Shown: positions 31,755 through 43,701 of the stretch, piece after piece
How the letters are laid out: each line of letters begins with the position of its first letter
Position numbering within the stretch: position 1 is the stretch's first letter
Source of the DNA: Budorcas taxicolor
Taxonomy: Eukaryota > Chordata > Mammalia > Artiodactyla > Bovidae
Length of the DNA stretch: 64,000 nt
Assembly: GCF_023091745.1 (NCBI RefSeq)
Contig: NC_068922.1
Location: 24,528,001 to 24,592,000 of the forward strand
Direction of reading: 5' to 3'
Notes under the pieces: generated by a model
Databases searched by the model: none
What the model was told of the DNA's origin: nothing
The model's input: the letters and a program-made list of their open reading frames with translations, nothing else
Made by a program: the position numbers and the translations under genes

Positions 31755-31939
31755 AGACATTTTAAAATGTAGGCTTACTGAGCGAACACATTTTGGCTAC
31801 TCTGGTAGGCATAATCTGAGCTCTTCTCAGGTGCAAACTGACATGCTGTTCCCTCTCTCCTGACCTGAAAATGTCCTTGAGGTGAAATTTCTCATTTTGA
31901 GGGGGTTCCCCAAAGTGTTAAAAATAACTTAGAAATGTA
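31755..31939. other. No feature seen
   Basis: Short unassigned interval. Confidence 0.4.
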
Positions 31940-32047
31940 GAAGAGGAGAGGAAGAGGGAGGGGCAGAGCAGGAAGAGGAGGAAAGAGGGGGAGGGGAGAC
32001 GGCAGCTCTGGCAGCAGAAGGAGAAAGAAAAGAAGGGGAAGGAGTGG
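31940..32047. repeat. Purine-rich (GA) tract
   Basis: About 108 bp dominated by G and A on the + strand, broken only by a short block near 32000-32012. It directly precedes a CHR SINE. Confidence 0.85.
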
Positions 32048-32158
32048 GACTTCCCTGGCAGGTCAGCGGTTAAGACTCTGCACTTCCCTTGCATGGGGCA
32101 CGGGTTCAATCCCTGGTCAGGGAACTAAGATCCTGCATGTTGCGGTGGCCAAGAAAAA
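32048..32158 (+). mobile_element. CHR-type SINE, sense
   Basis: The head gggacttccctggcaggtca is followed by gggttcaatccctggtcagg and aagatcctgcatgttgcggt, with a short A-rich tail. Confidence 0.83.
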
Positions 32159-32160
32159 AG

Positions 32161-33198
32161 AGGCAGGGAGAAGCTGTGAAGGATGGGGATTACCTACGTT
32201 CCTCTCCAGCATGTCTAGACCCACACTCTGGGAGACATCCAGGAAGAAGACCCTTGGGGCTTCTCTCCAGTGGGGAGATGGGCAGTAAATTAGAGGCCTG
32301 TTGGAGAAGGTCCACACTAAGTGCCCTCTCCTCTCCCACCCACCTGCATGCTGCATTGTACCAGGATCAGCATCTTCCAGCTGTCTCGGCCTTTTCCAGT
32401 TGGCTCAATAATGTTCCAAGTTTTTGAAAGAATTTCTTGACTTGAGCAAATTGCTGCTACACAGTTAGCTTTGACGCTGTCTCGTGTTTCACAGGCACAA
32501 GCCTCCGCTTCTCACGAATCCTCAACTGTTTCAGCATTTGCCACCTCTGACTGAGGTGTTGCCCTTTCTTCTTCCTTGAGTGGAAAAAGCAGATGGAACT
32601 CCAGGCAAGTATAGGCAAGCTGGGTTAATCTCTGATACATGTCTCTTTCTAGCTCTGTGACAAGTTACTGAGCATCCCCAAACTTGGGATTTGGGATTCA
32701 AGGAGGACCCCAATAAAAATAACACTTCTCTTTTCTGTTTGAGTTTTGATCCACTGAGAATTGAAACCAAGTGGGAAGCAGATGGATGTCAACAAGGCAC
32801 CTATGTTCTGGACAAAGATTATGTGGGAGAATCCGGCTTATATCTGCTGGCCAGTAGATTTCCTCTCATTGACTTGCAGGATGTGTATATTTACCCATCC
32901 TCCATCACAGTGGTGCTGGGTCCAGGGTGACCTCCTCCCGCTGGGGCAGAGCCTGGTCTTGGAGATGCAGGATAAAAACTCTGCTCGGGCACATTGATCC
33001 TCAGGAAAGAGAAGGAAGAGGGGCTGACCTAGACAGACCTGGCATCTCCTCCCTGCTTCTCAAATAGACTGACTCACTTCCTCTCCCCAGGGGAAGATTG
33101 AGAGGGGAGAGGGGCTTAACAAACCAGGATTGTATCCATTGGTGCTTCCTGTACGTAAAAGGAAGTATCAGAAGTCAAATTCTTGAGCTTATCAAAGT
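32161..33198. other. No gene identified; repeat-poor
   Basis: About 1 kb. A 79-residue frame at 32691-32930 and a shifted one to 32997 are open, but I recognise no protein. A short MIR-like core lies near 32640-32690. Confidence 0.45.
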
Positions 33199-33200
33199 CT

Positions 33201-33216
33201 GTGTGTGTGTGTGTGT

Positions 33217-33269
<53 letters not shown>
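33201..33269. repeat. (GT)n microsatellite, about 69 bp
   Basis: GT units with one A interruption at 33221, lying at the 3' tail side of the antisense Bov-tA that follows. Confidence 0.95.
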
Positions 33270-33270
<1 letters not shown>

Positions 33271-33494
33271 TTGGGTGGGTGCTCAGTCACGTCTGACTCT
33301 TTGCACCCCTATGGACTGTAGTCCGCCAGGCTCCTCTGTCCATGGTGTTTTACTGGTGAGAAGACTCGAGTGGGTTGCCATGCCCTCCTCCAGGGGATCT
33401 TCCCCAGCCAGGGACTGAACCCAGGGATTTGTCTCTTGTATTGTCTGCACTGGCAGGCAGGTTCTTCACCACTAGTGCCGCCTGGGAGGCCCTT
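33270..33494 (-). mobile_element. Bov-tA SINE, antisense, with diverged head
   Basis: Starts ggttgggtgggtgctcagtc. The body is typical, with a short extra block near 33430 before the tRNA-like head complement at 33460-33492. Confidence 0.85.
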
Positions 33495-35084
33495 TTTTCA
33501 TTTTTAAGGTGGGGTTAGTACTCATCTCATGTTAACCTGATGACAATGATGAGGGGTCTAGGGAAGACTGTACATCCAAGTGCCTGGAAAACTGTGATCT
33601 GCCTATCTCCCTCCCCTTATCCTCTCCTCTTGTCTTCCTTCAATCCCTGTCTCCCTCTTGGAGGAAATTATTTGAGAAACAAATCTGTCCTATTTGTTTT
33701 AACTGCTTGAAAATGTTTCCTACAAGTGGATTTCTGCTCTGGCAACAGTACCATTTTCTCTCACCTGTCTTTCCCTTAGCAAGTCACAAGAAAGGGAGAA
33801 AGGGGCATGTGTGTCTATAGTCAGATGTTATCTGTAAGTTGAGATACTCCTCTTGCAATACTACTGATAATTACTCTATTCAAAGTGTAACATGAAAGTA
33901 ATATGAGAATTAGGGCTACATAAAACTTCCAGTAAATTTAAGATAGTGTTTGGAGGCACCAAAATCGCATTTTATTTTACTATACAAGAAGGCTGGTTTC
34001 CTGCAGTGAGAAGCTCATATAGGATTCAAGGTGAGGATGTGTGTTCATGAAAGTAGAATCTTGAGGCAGATAAAATGGTTATGTATTCGCCTTTTGGGCA
34101 AATATTTTGGAGATGAGATTTATCAGCCCTCTGTCATTTCCCAGAATAAGTTCCTCTGGATGTTTTCTTGCTTTGTGCCCCCTGAACGGCACCTGTTTTT
34201 GGTGTGTGAGTTTTGTAGCACAGATGCAGGTATAAACAGATGTGCTGTTCCAGCCTCCAGAGGTGGTTCTTTTCCCAGCTTAGTGCTGCAACTATCATGT
34301 GATACACAGATGTGACCCTGAATGCAAGACAGAGAATTCACATATAAACATAAATATCATGATAATCACTAATGAAATGTTGAAAAATATCGCCGTAAGC
34401 CTGCATCATCCGTCCAGTCACTGAGGACCCGTGCTGCCAGATTTTAGGTTAGATGCAGCAGCTGGTCCTCAGCAAATCAGCCAGCACGTGTTCCTGCAAG
34501 GTATCTTGCTTCCTGCTTAACAATGTATTGACCAGAGATGTGTTAGTACATCCTCAGTTACCTGAACGTTATTTTGACTAGACGTTTCAATACTCACTTA
34601 CCTAACAAATTGCTGGCCACAGGCATTAGTTTCTGCAAAAATCCCCTGGTCAATAATGTGTTAAATGCGTAACTTCAAAGAACAATCTGCGACACTATAT
34701 ACCTATGTGGGTTTAGCTGGCTTTGGCATAATCATCAACAATTCAGTCCCCTTCTGAGACACTATGCTCTCGCATTTCACAAGCAAACTGCATCTGGAAG
34801 CTCTTGCTGAGTGGCACAACACCCCCCCCCCCACTGCCACCCCGCTGACCCTGGCCACCTCTCCCAGCAGGTTCCACTTGGTAGGGCCCTGATCTAGATC
34901 TGCATGGCTTCCAGCTCTTCATTTCTGAAGCAGATAACACATTCTAGTTGAGAACACTCCCTTAAAACCAACTCTCTGAGAAGGTAGCTGCCCAGAAATA
35001 GCAGTACAGACATTTTCTTTTTCAGTATCACTATAGGCCTAATCTTTGCTAATGATTGTGGTATTTACCTGTCAACTTGTACAT
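33495..35084. other. No gene seen; C12 run at 34821
   Basis: About 1.6 kb with no repeat I can name. Open frames around 34031-34341 overlap on both strands and match nothing known. Confidence 0.45.
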
Positions 35085-35760
35085 TTATTTATTTATATAA
35101 GTATCATTATTTAAATAAGTGGCTACTGCATGCAATAGGCATTATTCTGGGCCCTGGGCATAGAGAATTGAAAAGGGAATAAGAAAGATTTATGTTCTTA
35201 TACAACTTGGAGCCTTCGGATGTGGAAAAGAGTCAGTGAGCCAGAAATTATATGCACACGTGCTTAAATATGTGTCCTGTTCCCAGCAATCCTGTGATGC
35301 ACATGCGGTGATCATCTGAGTTTTAGGTGAGGAAATTGAGGTCCTTGCAGATCAAGCGTTCACAGAAGTCATTAATTATAGGTGGTGTGGCTCCATAGTA
35401 TTTTATTCACTTCCACATGGAAAACTAAAATACAGTGAAGCCATAGCTGCAGAGTGGCTACTTTCAATAGAGAGGTCTCAGCAGGCCTCTCTGTCTAAAG
35501 AGATGACTATAAACTGAGGTCTGAATAAAAAGAAGTCAATGGAGGCAAAGATGGGCCCAAAGAACAGTGTGTTCTAAGGCTCTAAGGCACAAGTAAGTAT
35601 GGCATGAGGGAGCATCCCCAAGAAGACCAGTGTGGCTGGCAAGTCAGAGGAAGAAGCTGTGCGAGGGGATAGCGATGCAGAAGCTGAATCAGGTGGGGCT
35701 GTCAGCCAAGAAGAGAAGTGAGTGTGACTGTGGATGACTCTGTAAAAGACTGCGACGTCA
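35085..35760 (-). mobile_element. L2 LINE 3' region, antisense, split by MIR (tentative)
   Basis: The left part (gcattattctgggccctggg near 35139) and right part (agaccagtgtggctggcaag near 35624) both fit antisense L2. The middle, 35265-35400, reads as MIR, suggesting an ancient MIR insertion into L2. Confidence 0.48.
35265..35400 (-). mobile_element. MIR fragment, antisense
   Basis: ttttaggtgaggaaattgag near 35322 is the antisense MIR core. The flanks are decayed. Confidence 0.48.
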
Positions 35761-36764
35761 GAGTGCAAATCAACTTTAAAACACAAAAACCTTTCATCTC
35801 CTGTTGATTATTCTTTCAGTTTTTCTTCTTTGGCTAATGACCATGAAGTCAGCACCAGTTAGAAAGAAAAGGAAATATGGGCACATCAAAATGAGGGATT
35901 TTTCAAACTGGCCCCTAGATTGATACAGAAAAATGTCAAGGTTCAATAATGTCTGCTTCTGTGTCCTCTTATGTACAGAGAAGTTAGTTATCTAAATAAT
36001 CAAATTAGAAAATGGTTGGAACTTCCAGGGAACGGTGGTAGAGCCTCCACAAGAGCGGTGTCCACATTTGCTTTGTATCATCCACTTTTTATGCTCAATT
36101 CTACAGCACATATTTTTCTCACATCTGGATGTTTTCAGAATTGGTTTGCATCTTACAGTCAAGATACCAAAATAACTGTCAGGGTCTTTCAGAAGTTGCA
36201 GTTTCTGCATTTTGCTGGAAAAGGACAATATGGAAATTGAGCTGCTTATCATTTCAACAGAAGCCAGGATCAGTGAAATAGACCTTTCCAGTGTATCCAC
36301 GACTCCTGAGGAAGAAGTCAGACATTTAAGGACATTCTGCCTGTTTCTTTCCTATGCTCTAGTTCCATCTGATTCACAGAAGTTAACTCAGTGTGAAGAC
36401 GGTATTCCTCAAGTTAAGTCCTTGGACTCCATGCCTTCAATAGCCACTTGACCTTATATGTTTCAGAACCATAGATGGCCCCTCGGTGCTGGCCATGCCC
36501 TTCCTCTGATGTGTTCCTTACATTGGTCTCCTGAAATGCCTTGATGTCAATTACATGGAACTTTAGTTCAAATGCCTCATTGTCTTTTTCAAAATTAAAA
36601 GATGCATAGCATGTCACAAGTCTGCTGGGAGTATGGTCGTGGTATAGAATGTAGGAACAGAATATTATGTTATATGCTTTTCTGTAGTTCTCTGCAGTTC
36701 CTATTTCTAAACTGTGAACTAACTCACCCTGTCTGTCTCTATCAGGTATCACTTACAACAGCAC
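35761..36764. other. No gene identified
   Basis: The longest frame is a 112-residue minus-strand one at 36414-36752 (MIPDRDRQGELVHSLE). I do not recognise it, and no second exon-like unit is visible nearby. Confidence 0.42.
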
Positions 36765-36985
36765 TAGCATTTTCTCCGTGCTTCCTAAGAGTCAAACACT
36801 ACATTAAGTTCTTCATGTGGATGTCTTGAGTAAATCCCACAACACCCCTGGATGACAGGTATTGACATTAGCATCTCCATTTTATAGATAAACAAACTGA
36901 ATCCCAGAGAGAATGAGAAACGGCAAAGCTAGGATTTGAATCTAGACAATCCTACTCATACCTGTGCCCTTGTCTTTTGCTCCTA
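36765..36985 (-). mobile_element. MIR SINE, antisense
   Basis: Clear order: cattttatagataaacaaac (near 36879), then gcaaagctaggatttgaatc (near 36924). Confidence 0.7.
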
Positions 36986-37054
36986 TACTTAGAGATACTG
37001 AGAGAAAGAAGATTCACTGTGTCCAGGTCACTTCATCTAACGCTTACCAAGACT

Positions 37055-37165
37055 GCAGCATAAGCTCCCGGAGGCAGGAATTATCTCTTATGATTTTTCT
37101 GTACCCAGCCCAGCCCCTGACTCAAAGTCTCTGCATGATAATTATTGGTGGATGGATTATCCTTG
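37055..37165 (+). mobile_element. L2 LINE 3' end, sense
   Basis: ataagctcccggaggcagga, followed by ctgtacccagcccagcccct and a decayed ggtggatgg tail. Confidence 0.58.
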
Positions 37166-37309
37166 TTCAAGTATAGGAAACCTCATCAGACTGACCTGAA
37201 AGTATTAGCTCGCCTACAACAAATTAGTATCATTTTCCTTTCTCTTTGGTGATGGTGGATTTGTCTTCTACTGTTTTAATAGATGACGTGTGATGTCTTA
37301 GAACTCTTG

Positions 37310-37720
37310 TATATCAGAGTCCTGGCAGGAAACAGATGATTCATTCAAGCAATCAAGGAGTGTGGTAAAGAGGCTGTTTGGAGTGTGGGGACACAGCAGA
37401 CACCAGTGCAGTCACGCAGGCTGGTGGCTTCAGAAATGTCGTCACCCCTCCAGTTGAAAAGGCAAAGGTGATGGGAGGTCCTAAACTACAGGAAGAAAGC
37501 TGGATGGTGAAGACCATCTGGCAAGAGCTGGTAGAAAACCCCCACAACAGCCAGCAGGAGGGGCAGGAAAGTAAACCTTGGCTTTTCCCTTCTCCCACGT
37601 CCATCTCCTGCCATCCCTCTCTCCTATTGACTGAAGGTAACTGGACACAGATAAAGTGCAGAAGGATGAGGGTGTGCCTGGGGGAGTCGGCGGACGATAT
37701 TCATCATAACTTGCGAGAAA
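37310..37720 (+). mobile_element. Old interspersed repeat (tentative)
   Basis: cagagtcctggcaggaaacagatg-like opening followed by a GC-richer body. It resembles the repeat at 41115-41887. I cannot name the family. Confidence 0.35.
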
Positions 37721-38029
37721 AGCCAAGAGCATAGTGATGGAAAAAGTTTTCACATATTGAGACCTGGGGAAGTCATTCTGGCTTCTGCATGATTTGGCTT
37801 GAACTTTGTGCTAACTAGAACAGCCTGTCTTATGCCCTATCAGGCGTGCATTTTATATCTGCTTTAACCATTAAAGGAAAGAATGCATTTGAAAATCAAA
37901 GTGAAGTAACTGCAATTCAGGCATTCGGATGGAGCCAGTGGCCATTGTGGATGTGATCTCAGACAAGTTCCTGCATCGCTGAGAACTCGAATTTTCTGAA
38001 CTGTATCAAACTCAAAGACGCCACCAGTC

Positions 38030-38390
38030 GTTCTCAAAACAGTGTTTGCTAGCAGCTGTTGGCTGCAGCTTTATGGTCTTAAGGTCTCCCCTTGTGTTAA
38101 TAACCATGCAGCCGTTTCAGACCCCAACCAGCTCTTGCTTAACAAGCACCCTTTTTTCTTGCCAGCTTCAATCTTAATTCTTGGCAAGCAACTTGTCTAA
38201 TTTTGTGGGTTTTGTCTTTATAAGCCTTTCCTATTTCGTAGTCCAGCAGAACACAATTCAAGTGCTCTTTGAATCTGTGTCTCCCAGACTATCATCCTCA
38301 GTTTGGATCAAGTAAAGTTCTTTTCTTATTGTAGATCATTTATTGATTATTTGCACCAACAGTAGCCTGTGCAGTTCAAACAGTATTGAT
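38030..38390 (+). mobile_element. LTR-like sequence
   Basis: A promoter-like ctttataagcctttcct (near 38216), the block to 38330, and a pyrimidine-rich end (gttcttttcttattgtag) are laid out like an ERV LTR U3-R-U5. No coding part or second LTR is seen. Confidence 0.35.
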
Positions 38391-39748
38391 TACCTAGCAT
38401 AGTTCTTACTTGCTCCACACGATATTCGTTCACTCAACATCTGGTTGTTGATGGTCACATATGTGCTAGGCCAAGTATATAAATTGAGCCAGATTCTTTC
38501 AGTCTTTAAAGTGCAACTTTAGAGAATCTTGGAAATTCTCTATCTTGGAATGTTCACTCTTCAAAGATGCTTAAGCAATAATAGAATGTATCATCAACTC
38601 CAGGAACCTAATACACAACCATGAGGAAATTTATACATGGGGAGTGTGGAATAACTGTAAAATTTTTCACACACAATTTCCTCAGAGATTGCTGAATCCT
38701 GTCCTCTTGGAAATTTTTCTTTATAGTTTTTAGATAGTAATATTTAATATCATCTTTACCTCATACTGTTGGAAATATTTAACATCATCTTTACTTCATA
38801 CTGTTGGAATAACATTTGTTTTTACTCTAATAAGTATGAGTTCTGAAGTCATTAGGTCTTATCTCTTTTCACAGTAGTCAAATAGACGGTGTTAATCGCT
38901 ACTGCCTGGTTTTCAGATTGTAGAACTGTCTGCACACTGAAATTACTCATTATGATAATGAGGAAGCAGAAATAAATAAGTGAATACATTTGCTTAGAAA
39001 AAGCAGCAAATATTAAGCAAAATTAGGACCATTTACAAGCAATGTCCCCCTTTTTTGGTTGTTACTTTGACAGGTAATTTGAATATCCTAAGAAACTGTT
39101 ATGAACAATTAGTTAGCCGATTAGCTAGAACTACAAGCAGTTTATAATGTAAGTGCCATCGAGGCATTCTACTAGCATTGTAGCACGGCTTACGATCACA
39201 GTTATTTTGCCCATTTCACTTCCTGTATAATAAAATCAGCATACTCTTTGCTGAGCCTGTTAGATACAAAAAAATGTATCCCGTTTTTACATCTTCTCTG
39301 CAAGCTGTGTAATGACACATCTTGAAGGGAGGGGCGATCGCAGAAGTTGATAGAGATACAGACTAAAGGCCATTTCTTGAAAAGCCTCAGAGGGCCGCAC
39401 TCTTCACACAAAGGCTGAATTGGCTTCTGGGATGAGGGTTGTGCTTTGGATGAGGGTTCCAGGAGCCCAGGACATGTTCTTTGCTAGGCCACCAACCCTT
39501 GTGCCTGGAGCAAGACTCTTGCTTTTCTGAACCTTCATCTATTTGGTTGTGAAATCATTGTGCTCATTTTCAACAGTCACCAAGTCACTTTCCAGTAAGT
39601 CTCATAATTTTTTGCTCACCAAAATTACAAAGTGGTCTTAGAGTACGTTTTTAAAGTTCTCTAAATAAGGCACATTTAAAACAATGCTTTAATTTTCCCA
39701 GCCTTCAATGATAAATACCATGAATATTGACCAGAGTGTGGAATTGCT
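38391..39748. other. No gene seen; one 35-bp tandem duplication
   Basis: About 1.36 kb of AT-rich, repeat-poor sequence. Confidence 0.45.
38740..38809. repeat. 35-bp tandem duplication
   Basis: Two adjacent copies with two substitutions. Both contain ctcatactgttggaa or cttcatactgttggaa. Confidence 0.85.
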
Positions 39749-40105
39749 GACTCCTGAGAGTCCCTTGGACTGCAAAGAGATACAACCAGTCCATCCTAAA
39801 GGAGGTCAGTCCTGGGTGTTCATTGGACAGACTGATGCTAAAGCTGAAACTCCAATACTTTGGCCACCTCATGCAAAGAATTGACTCATTGGAGAAGACC
39901 CTGATGCTGGGAGGGATTGGAGGCAGGAGGAGAAGGGGACGACAGAGGATGAGATGGCTGGATGGCATCACCGACTCGATGGACGTGAGTTTGAGTGAAC
40001 TCCGGGAGTTGGTGATGGACAGGGAGGCCTGGCGTGCTGCGATTCATGGGGTCGCAAAGAGTCGGATACAACTGAGCGACTGAACTGAACTGAACTGACT
40101 GAAAA
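39749..40105 (+). mobile_element. BovB LINE 3' end, sense
   Basis: Runs from gagagtcccttggactgcaa to a short (CTGAA)n at 40081-40100. Very similar to the copy at 41200. Confidence 0.9.
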
Positions 40106-40425
40106 ATTCATGGGCTGTTCATATGTTCCTCTGTTATGTTGGTGGCATTTCTCATTAGGATAAGTGAGGCCTGTGTTCTATATGGAAATGAGTGACAGTG
40201 GAGGGAAAGTGATGGAAACCCCTGAATGTTAAATTCCTGCTCTGTTTCAAAGCCATGAAAGTTAAAGAATGAATAGGAGGCAATCAAAGACCATAGGTTG
40301 ATTGCTAATTATTAAACTGACTTAAGTCAGTATAAATGGACATGATTATCCAAATATCAGACTTCTGTGAACCCCAGACCACTAACAGAGATATATCTGA
40401 ACATTCACAATAGTTGCTAGAAAAT
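40106..40425. other. No feature seen
   Basis: Unassigned sequence. Confidence 0.42.
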
Positions 40426-40439
40426 ACTTGCATTAAAGG

Positions 40440-40643
40440 GGCCTCACAGATGGCTCAGTGGTAAAGAAATCACCTGTAATGCAGGAGCCACAGGAAATGC
40501 AGATTTGATTCCTGGGTTGGGAAGATCCACTGGTGGACGGCATGGCAACCCACTCCAGTATTCTTGCCTGGAGAATCCCATGGACAGAGGAGCCTGGTGG
40601 GCTGCAGTCCATAGAGTCACAGAGCCGGACACAACATGCACGC
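40440..40643 (+). mobile_element. Bov-tA SINE, sense, with perfect 14-bp duplication
   Basis: Full unit ending in gagccggacacaacatgcac. The duplication acttgcattaaagg is identical at 40426-40439 and 40644-40657. Confidence 0.93.
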
Positions 40644-40657
40644 ACTTGCATTAAAGG

Positions 40658-41114
40658 AATGCACTTTTGTCTGTCCTTACTCAGCATTCATTGGCTCTAA
40701 TTTAGCCTGGTATTCTCAATGTAACCTGCACTTTTACCTGAAATTGTATAGACTAGGTTATATGATTCTCAGACCAAGACATAAATAAACTAGGAGTGAG
40801 GCAAAGGGAGACACTTAGAAACTCACATAATAAAGGCAAGGGAAATGAGGTTTCAGAGCTGGATCTGAGGAACAGATAAATAGAAAGTAGACAAAAGATT
40901 GTATCATTGAAACTAAGACTAATATTCATAATAAAGTAATTGTATCTTTAGTGATATATTGAGTTATTTGCACCAGCATTTATTTAAGAAAGAGTGGATA
41001 ACATTATCTCTAAAGGTCATCAAAATGGTTAATTTTTCTTTTAAGTTTTGGTACTGAAAGAGATTATATATTTATATATGTAATTTATTTGAAAGAATAG
41101 AAGTCCAGCTAATG
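40658..41114. other. No feature seen
   Basis: AT-rich unique-looking sequence with a TA-rich patch at 41063-41085. Confidence 0.45.
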
Positions 41115-41887
41115 GTGGATAAACATCAGGATCCCAATAGGAAACAGATGGCACACACAAACTAGGATAATTTTCAGTGGCTTATTAATAAAGGGACTAC
41201 AGGAGATCAGTCCTGGGTGTTCATTGGAAGGACTGATGCTAAAGCTGAAACTCCAGTACTTTGGCCACCTCATGCAAAGAGTTGACTCATTGGAAAAGAC
41301 TCTGATGCTGGGAGGGATTGGGGGCAGGAGGAGAAGGGGACAACAGAGGATGAGATGGCTGGATGGCATCACCGACTCGATGGACGTGAGTTTGAGTGAA
41401 CTCTGGGAGTTTGTGATAGACAGGGAGGCCTGGCGTGCTGAGATTCATGGGGTCGCAAAGACTCGGACATGACTGAACGACTGAACTGAACTGAACTGAA
41501 CTGAACTGACAAAAGAGGTTGCACGATAGATATGCAAGAGCTAACAGAAGCCAAGCTATCCCTACTCCTTGTTTCAGAGAGCAGAAAGAAATGCTCAGTG
41601 GAACCAGGAATGAGACAGAGTTGATTAGAGCAGGTGGCCTGGTGACCTTCTGTCAAGACACATGGCAAGACTAGGGTCACCTCCCAGAGATAAACCTGGT
41701 AAATACATTCTCAGGCCCCTCTCTTCTCAGTTCCTCTAGTCTCCTCCTGGGACTTCCCATCTGCTGAATCCAACCGGAAACCAGAGGCCATGGGGGTCCA
41801 TTGATGTAGTCCATTTAGGTCAGCTTCCAGAGACTGAGAAAAGGGTAGAGAAGGACGGAGTATAGGTGGAGGGTCAAAGGTAGATAT
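41115..41887 (+). mobile_element. Old interspersed repeat, split by BovB
   Basis: The left part, gatcccaataggaaacagat then attaataaagggactac, resumes after the BovB and runs to gagaaggacggagtataggt near 41850. It is recognisable as an old dispersed mammalian repeat, but I cannot name the family. Confidence 0.45.
41200..41510 (+). mobile_element. BovB LINE 3' end, sense, with (CTGAA)n tail
   Basis: Starts caggagatcagtcctgggtg and ends with five ctgaa units at about 41481-41507. Few differences from the copy at 39749, so the same young subfamily. Confidence 0.9.
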
Positions 41888-42345
41888 CTGTGGTGGGTTG
41901 AATGTGTTCCCTCCAAAAGATATGTTCAAGTTCTAACCCTGGTCCCTGTGACTGTGACCTCAATTGGAAAAAGGGTCTTTGCAGATGTAATCAGATTAAG
42001 ATGAGGTCATATGAGATCAGGGTGGGCCCTAAATTCAGTGGCTGGTGTCTTAATACAAGAAAGCAGAGGGGTGTTTGGACATGGAGACACAGACAGGCAA
42101 ACAGACAGGACTATATAACAATGTAGACAAAGATGACAGTGATGAAGCTACAGCCAAAAAACAGCAAGGATTGCCAGCAAACCCCAGAGCCCAGGAAGAG
42201 GAGAGAAAGGATCTTCCCTAGAGCCTTCAGTGGGAGCACAGCTCTCCTAACACCTGGATTTTGGCCTTCTGTGCTCCAGAGTATCAATTTCTGTAGTCCA
42301 GTTAATGGCGATTGGTTTAGGCAGCCCTAGGAAGCTGACACACAC
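41888..42345 (+). mobile_element. MaLR-type LTR (MLT1-like), sense
   Basis: Begins tgtggtgggttgaatgtgtt, continues aagggtctttgcagatgtaa and attaagatgaggtcatatga, and ends with aggcagccctaggaagctga. The order fits MLT1-like LTRs. Confidence 0.68.
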
Positions 42346-42470
42346 AAAGCTGTGGCAAAGCTAGGTGACATAAAATGTAATCATAGGGCTGGGAACGTTT
42401 GGAAATGAGGGAGGGCTGTGCCTGTTAGGACTAAAGAATGGTGTTCTTAGACTCCTGACTGGATAATATT

Positions 42471-42653
42471 TGTTACTTGCTCAGTTGTGTCTGCTCTCTG
42501 CGACCCCATGCCAGGCTCCTCTGTCCATGAAGTTCTCTAGACAAGAATACTGGAGTGGGTTGCCATTTCCTTCTCCAGGACATCTTCCCGACCCAGGGAT
42601 CGAAGCTGGGTCTCCTGCATTGCAGGCAGATTCTTTACCATCTGAGCCACAAA
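42471..42653 (-). mobile_element. Bov-tA SINE, antisense, shortened
   Basis: A block of the body is missing near 42512. A 9-bp duplication with one mismatch flanks it: gataatatt (42462-42470) and gataatact (42654-42662). Confidence 0.87.
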
Positions 42654-42661
42654 GATAATAC

Positions 42662-43639
42662 TGTGTTCACACAAACAAATACTCCCCTGCCTGGCTACTC
42701 TGTGACTCATTGAGCAACCAGCCTTCTCAGACTCATTCCTGGTACCTGGCCTCCCAACTCCCTGAGGCTGACCTGCTGGTACTCACTCTCCTTCCAGATT
42801 CCACCCTCTTTACTTACACGTCAGGCCGTGCTGCCTCAATTCTGTTCACCAGAACCTATGCCTCTTCCAGCCCCAGTAACCAAGGTTTCCTATGCTGCTT
42901 TCCAAAAAAAAAAGAGAAAGAGAGAAAAGCCAGGTTATAAAAGATAGCTAACAGGAAGATCCATACACCAGCCAATTATCCCTTCTTTGCTTCCCTCCAG
43001 CATCCTACTTAATTTGGTATCATCATAAATAAGTAGGAACATGTGCTTCAGGCCAGATTGGAGCAATAGGTCCCTTGCTTCCCCTTCCTTGTTCCTGACC
43101 CAATGAATAAACTGGGGGAAGTATAAGAAACAATGGTTTTCAGACATTAGCTGAAGGCAGTGTAGGATGGTGATTCCTGAGAGAGGAGAAGCAAATGAGA
43201 TGAGCCCTATCATTGCCCCAGTTATTTTCCTGGAGTGAATCTCCAGACTCCAATACTGTGAAAGGAAGCCCAGGCAAAGCCCAGAAAAATCCTGGAGTTG
43301 GGAAGATAGAGTTGGGAGTTCAGGGCCGCCACGGTGGGTGGTGTTCACAGGGCAAGGTATCAGAGAGAAAACTACTCCTTGGAGGGACAGAGAGCACTGG
43401 AGACCTGAAGAAGGTCCCTCTCAGGCCTTTTGCTGAGTATATTCAGCACATGTATGTGAAGAAACTTCCTAAGGTTGGAGAATGAATGAATCACTCAAAA
43501 AGAACAAACAGAAATTTCTTTAGAGCTCACGTAAGACTTGGAATAGTTGCTGTTTTCACGAACCAGAGTAAGAGGGGTTTGGTAAACATTAAAAAAAAAA
43601 AAAAATTCCCCTGAAATTACAGAACAGCCAAGCCTTAGG
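42662..43639. other. Unassigned; A10 run near 42906, A15 run near 43591
   Basis: Mixed sequence. The A-runs could be tails of decayed retrocopies, but no parent is recognisable. No supported gene. Confidence 0.4.
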
Positions 43640-43701
43640 AGTCAAGTATATATCCCAAGACTAAGGATTCATCCTAAGATTAGAAATAAAAATTGAAATT
43701 G

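Noticed and set aside
32691..32997. Two overlapping open frames
   Set aside because: Different phases of the same short sequence, no domain recognised, no transcript signals.
36414..36752. 112-residue minus-strand frame that looks protein-like
   Set aside because: No family I recognise, no adjacent exon-like frame and no clear splice sites. A translated search would decide.
38216..38235. tttataagcc as a gene promoter TATA box
   Set aside because: It sits in an LTR-like block with no downstream gene, so at most a decayed LTR promoter.
42906..42916. A-run as the tail of a processed pseudogene
   Set aside because: The upstream 200 bp matches no gene I recognise and no flanking duplication is visible.
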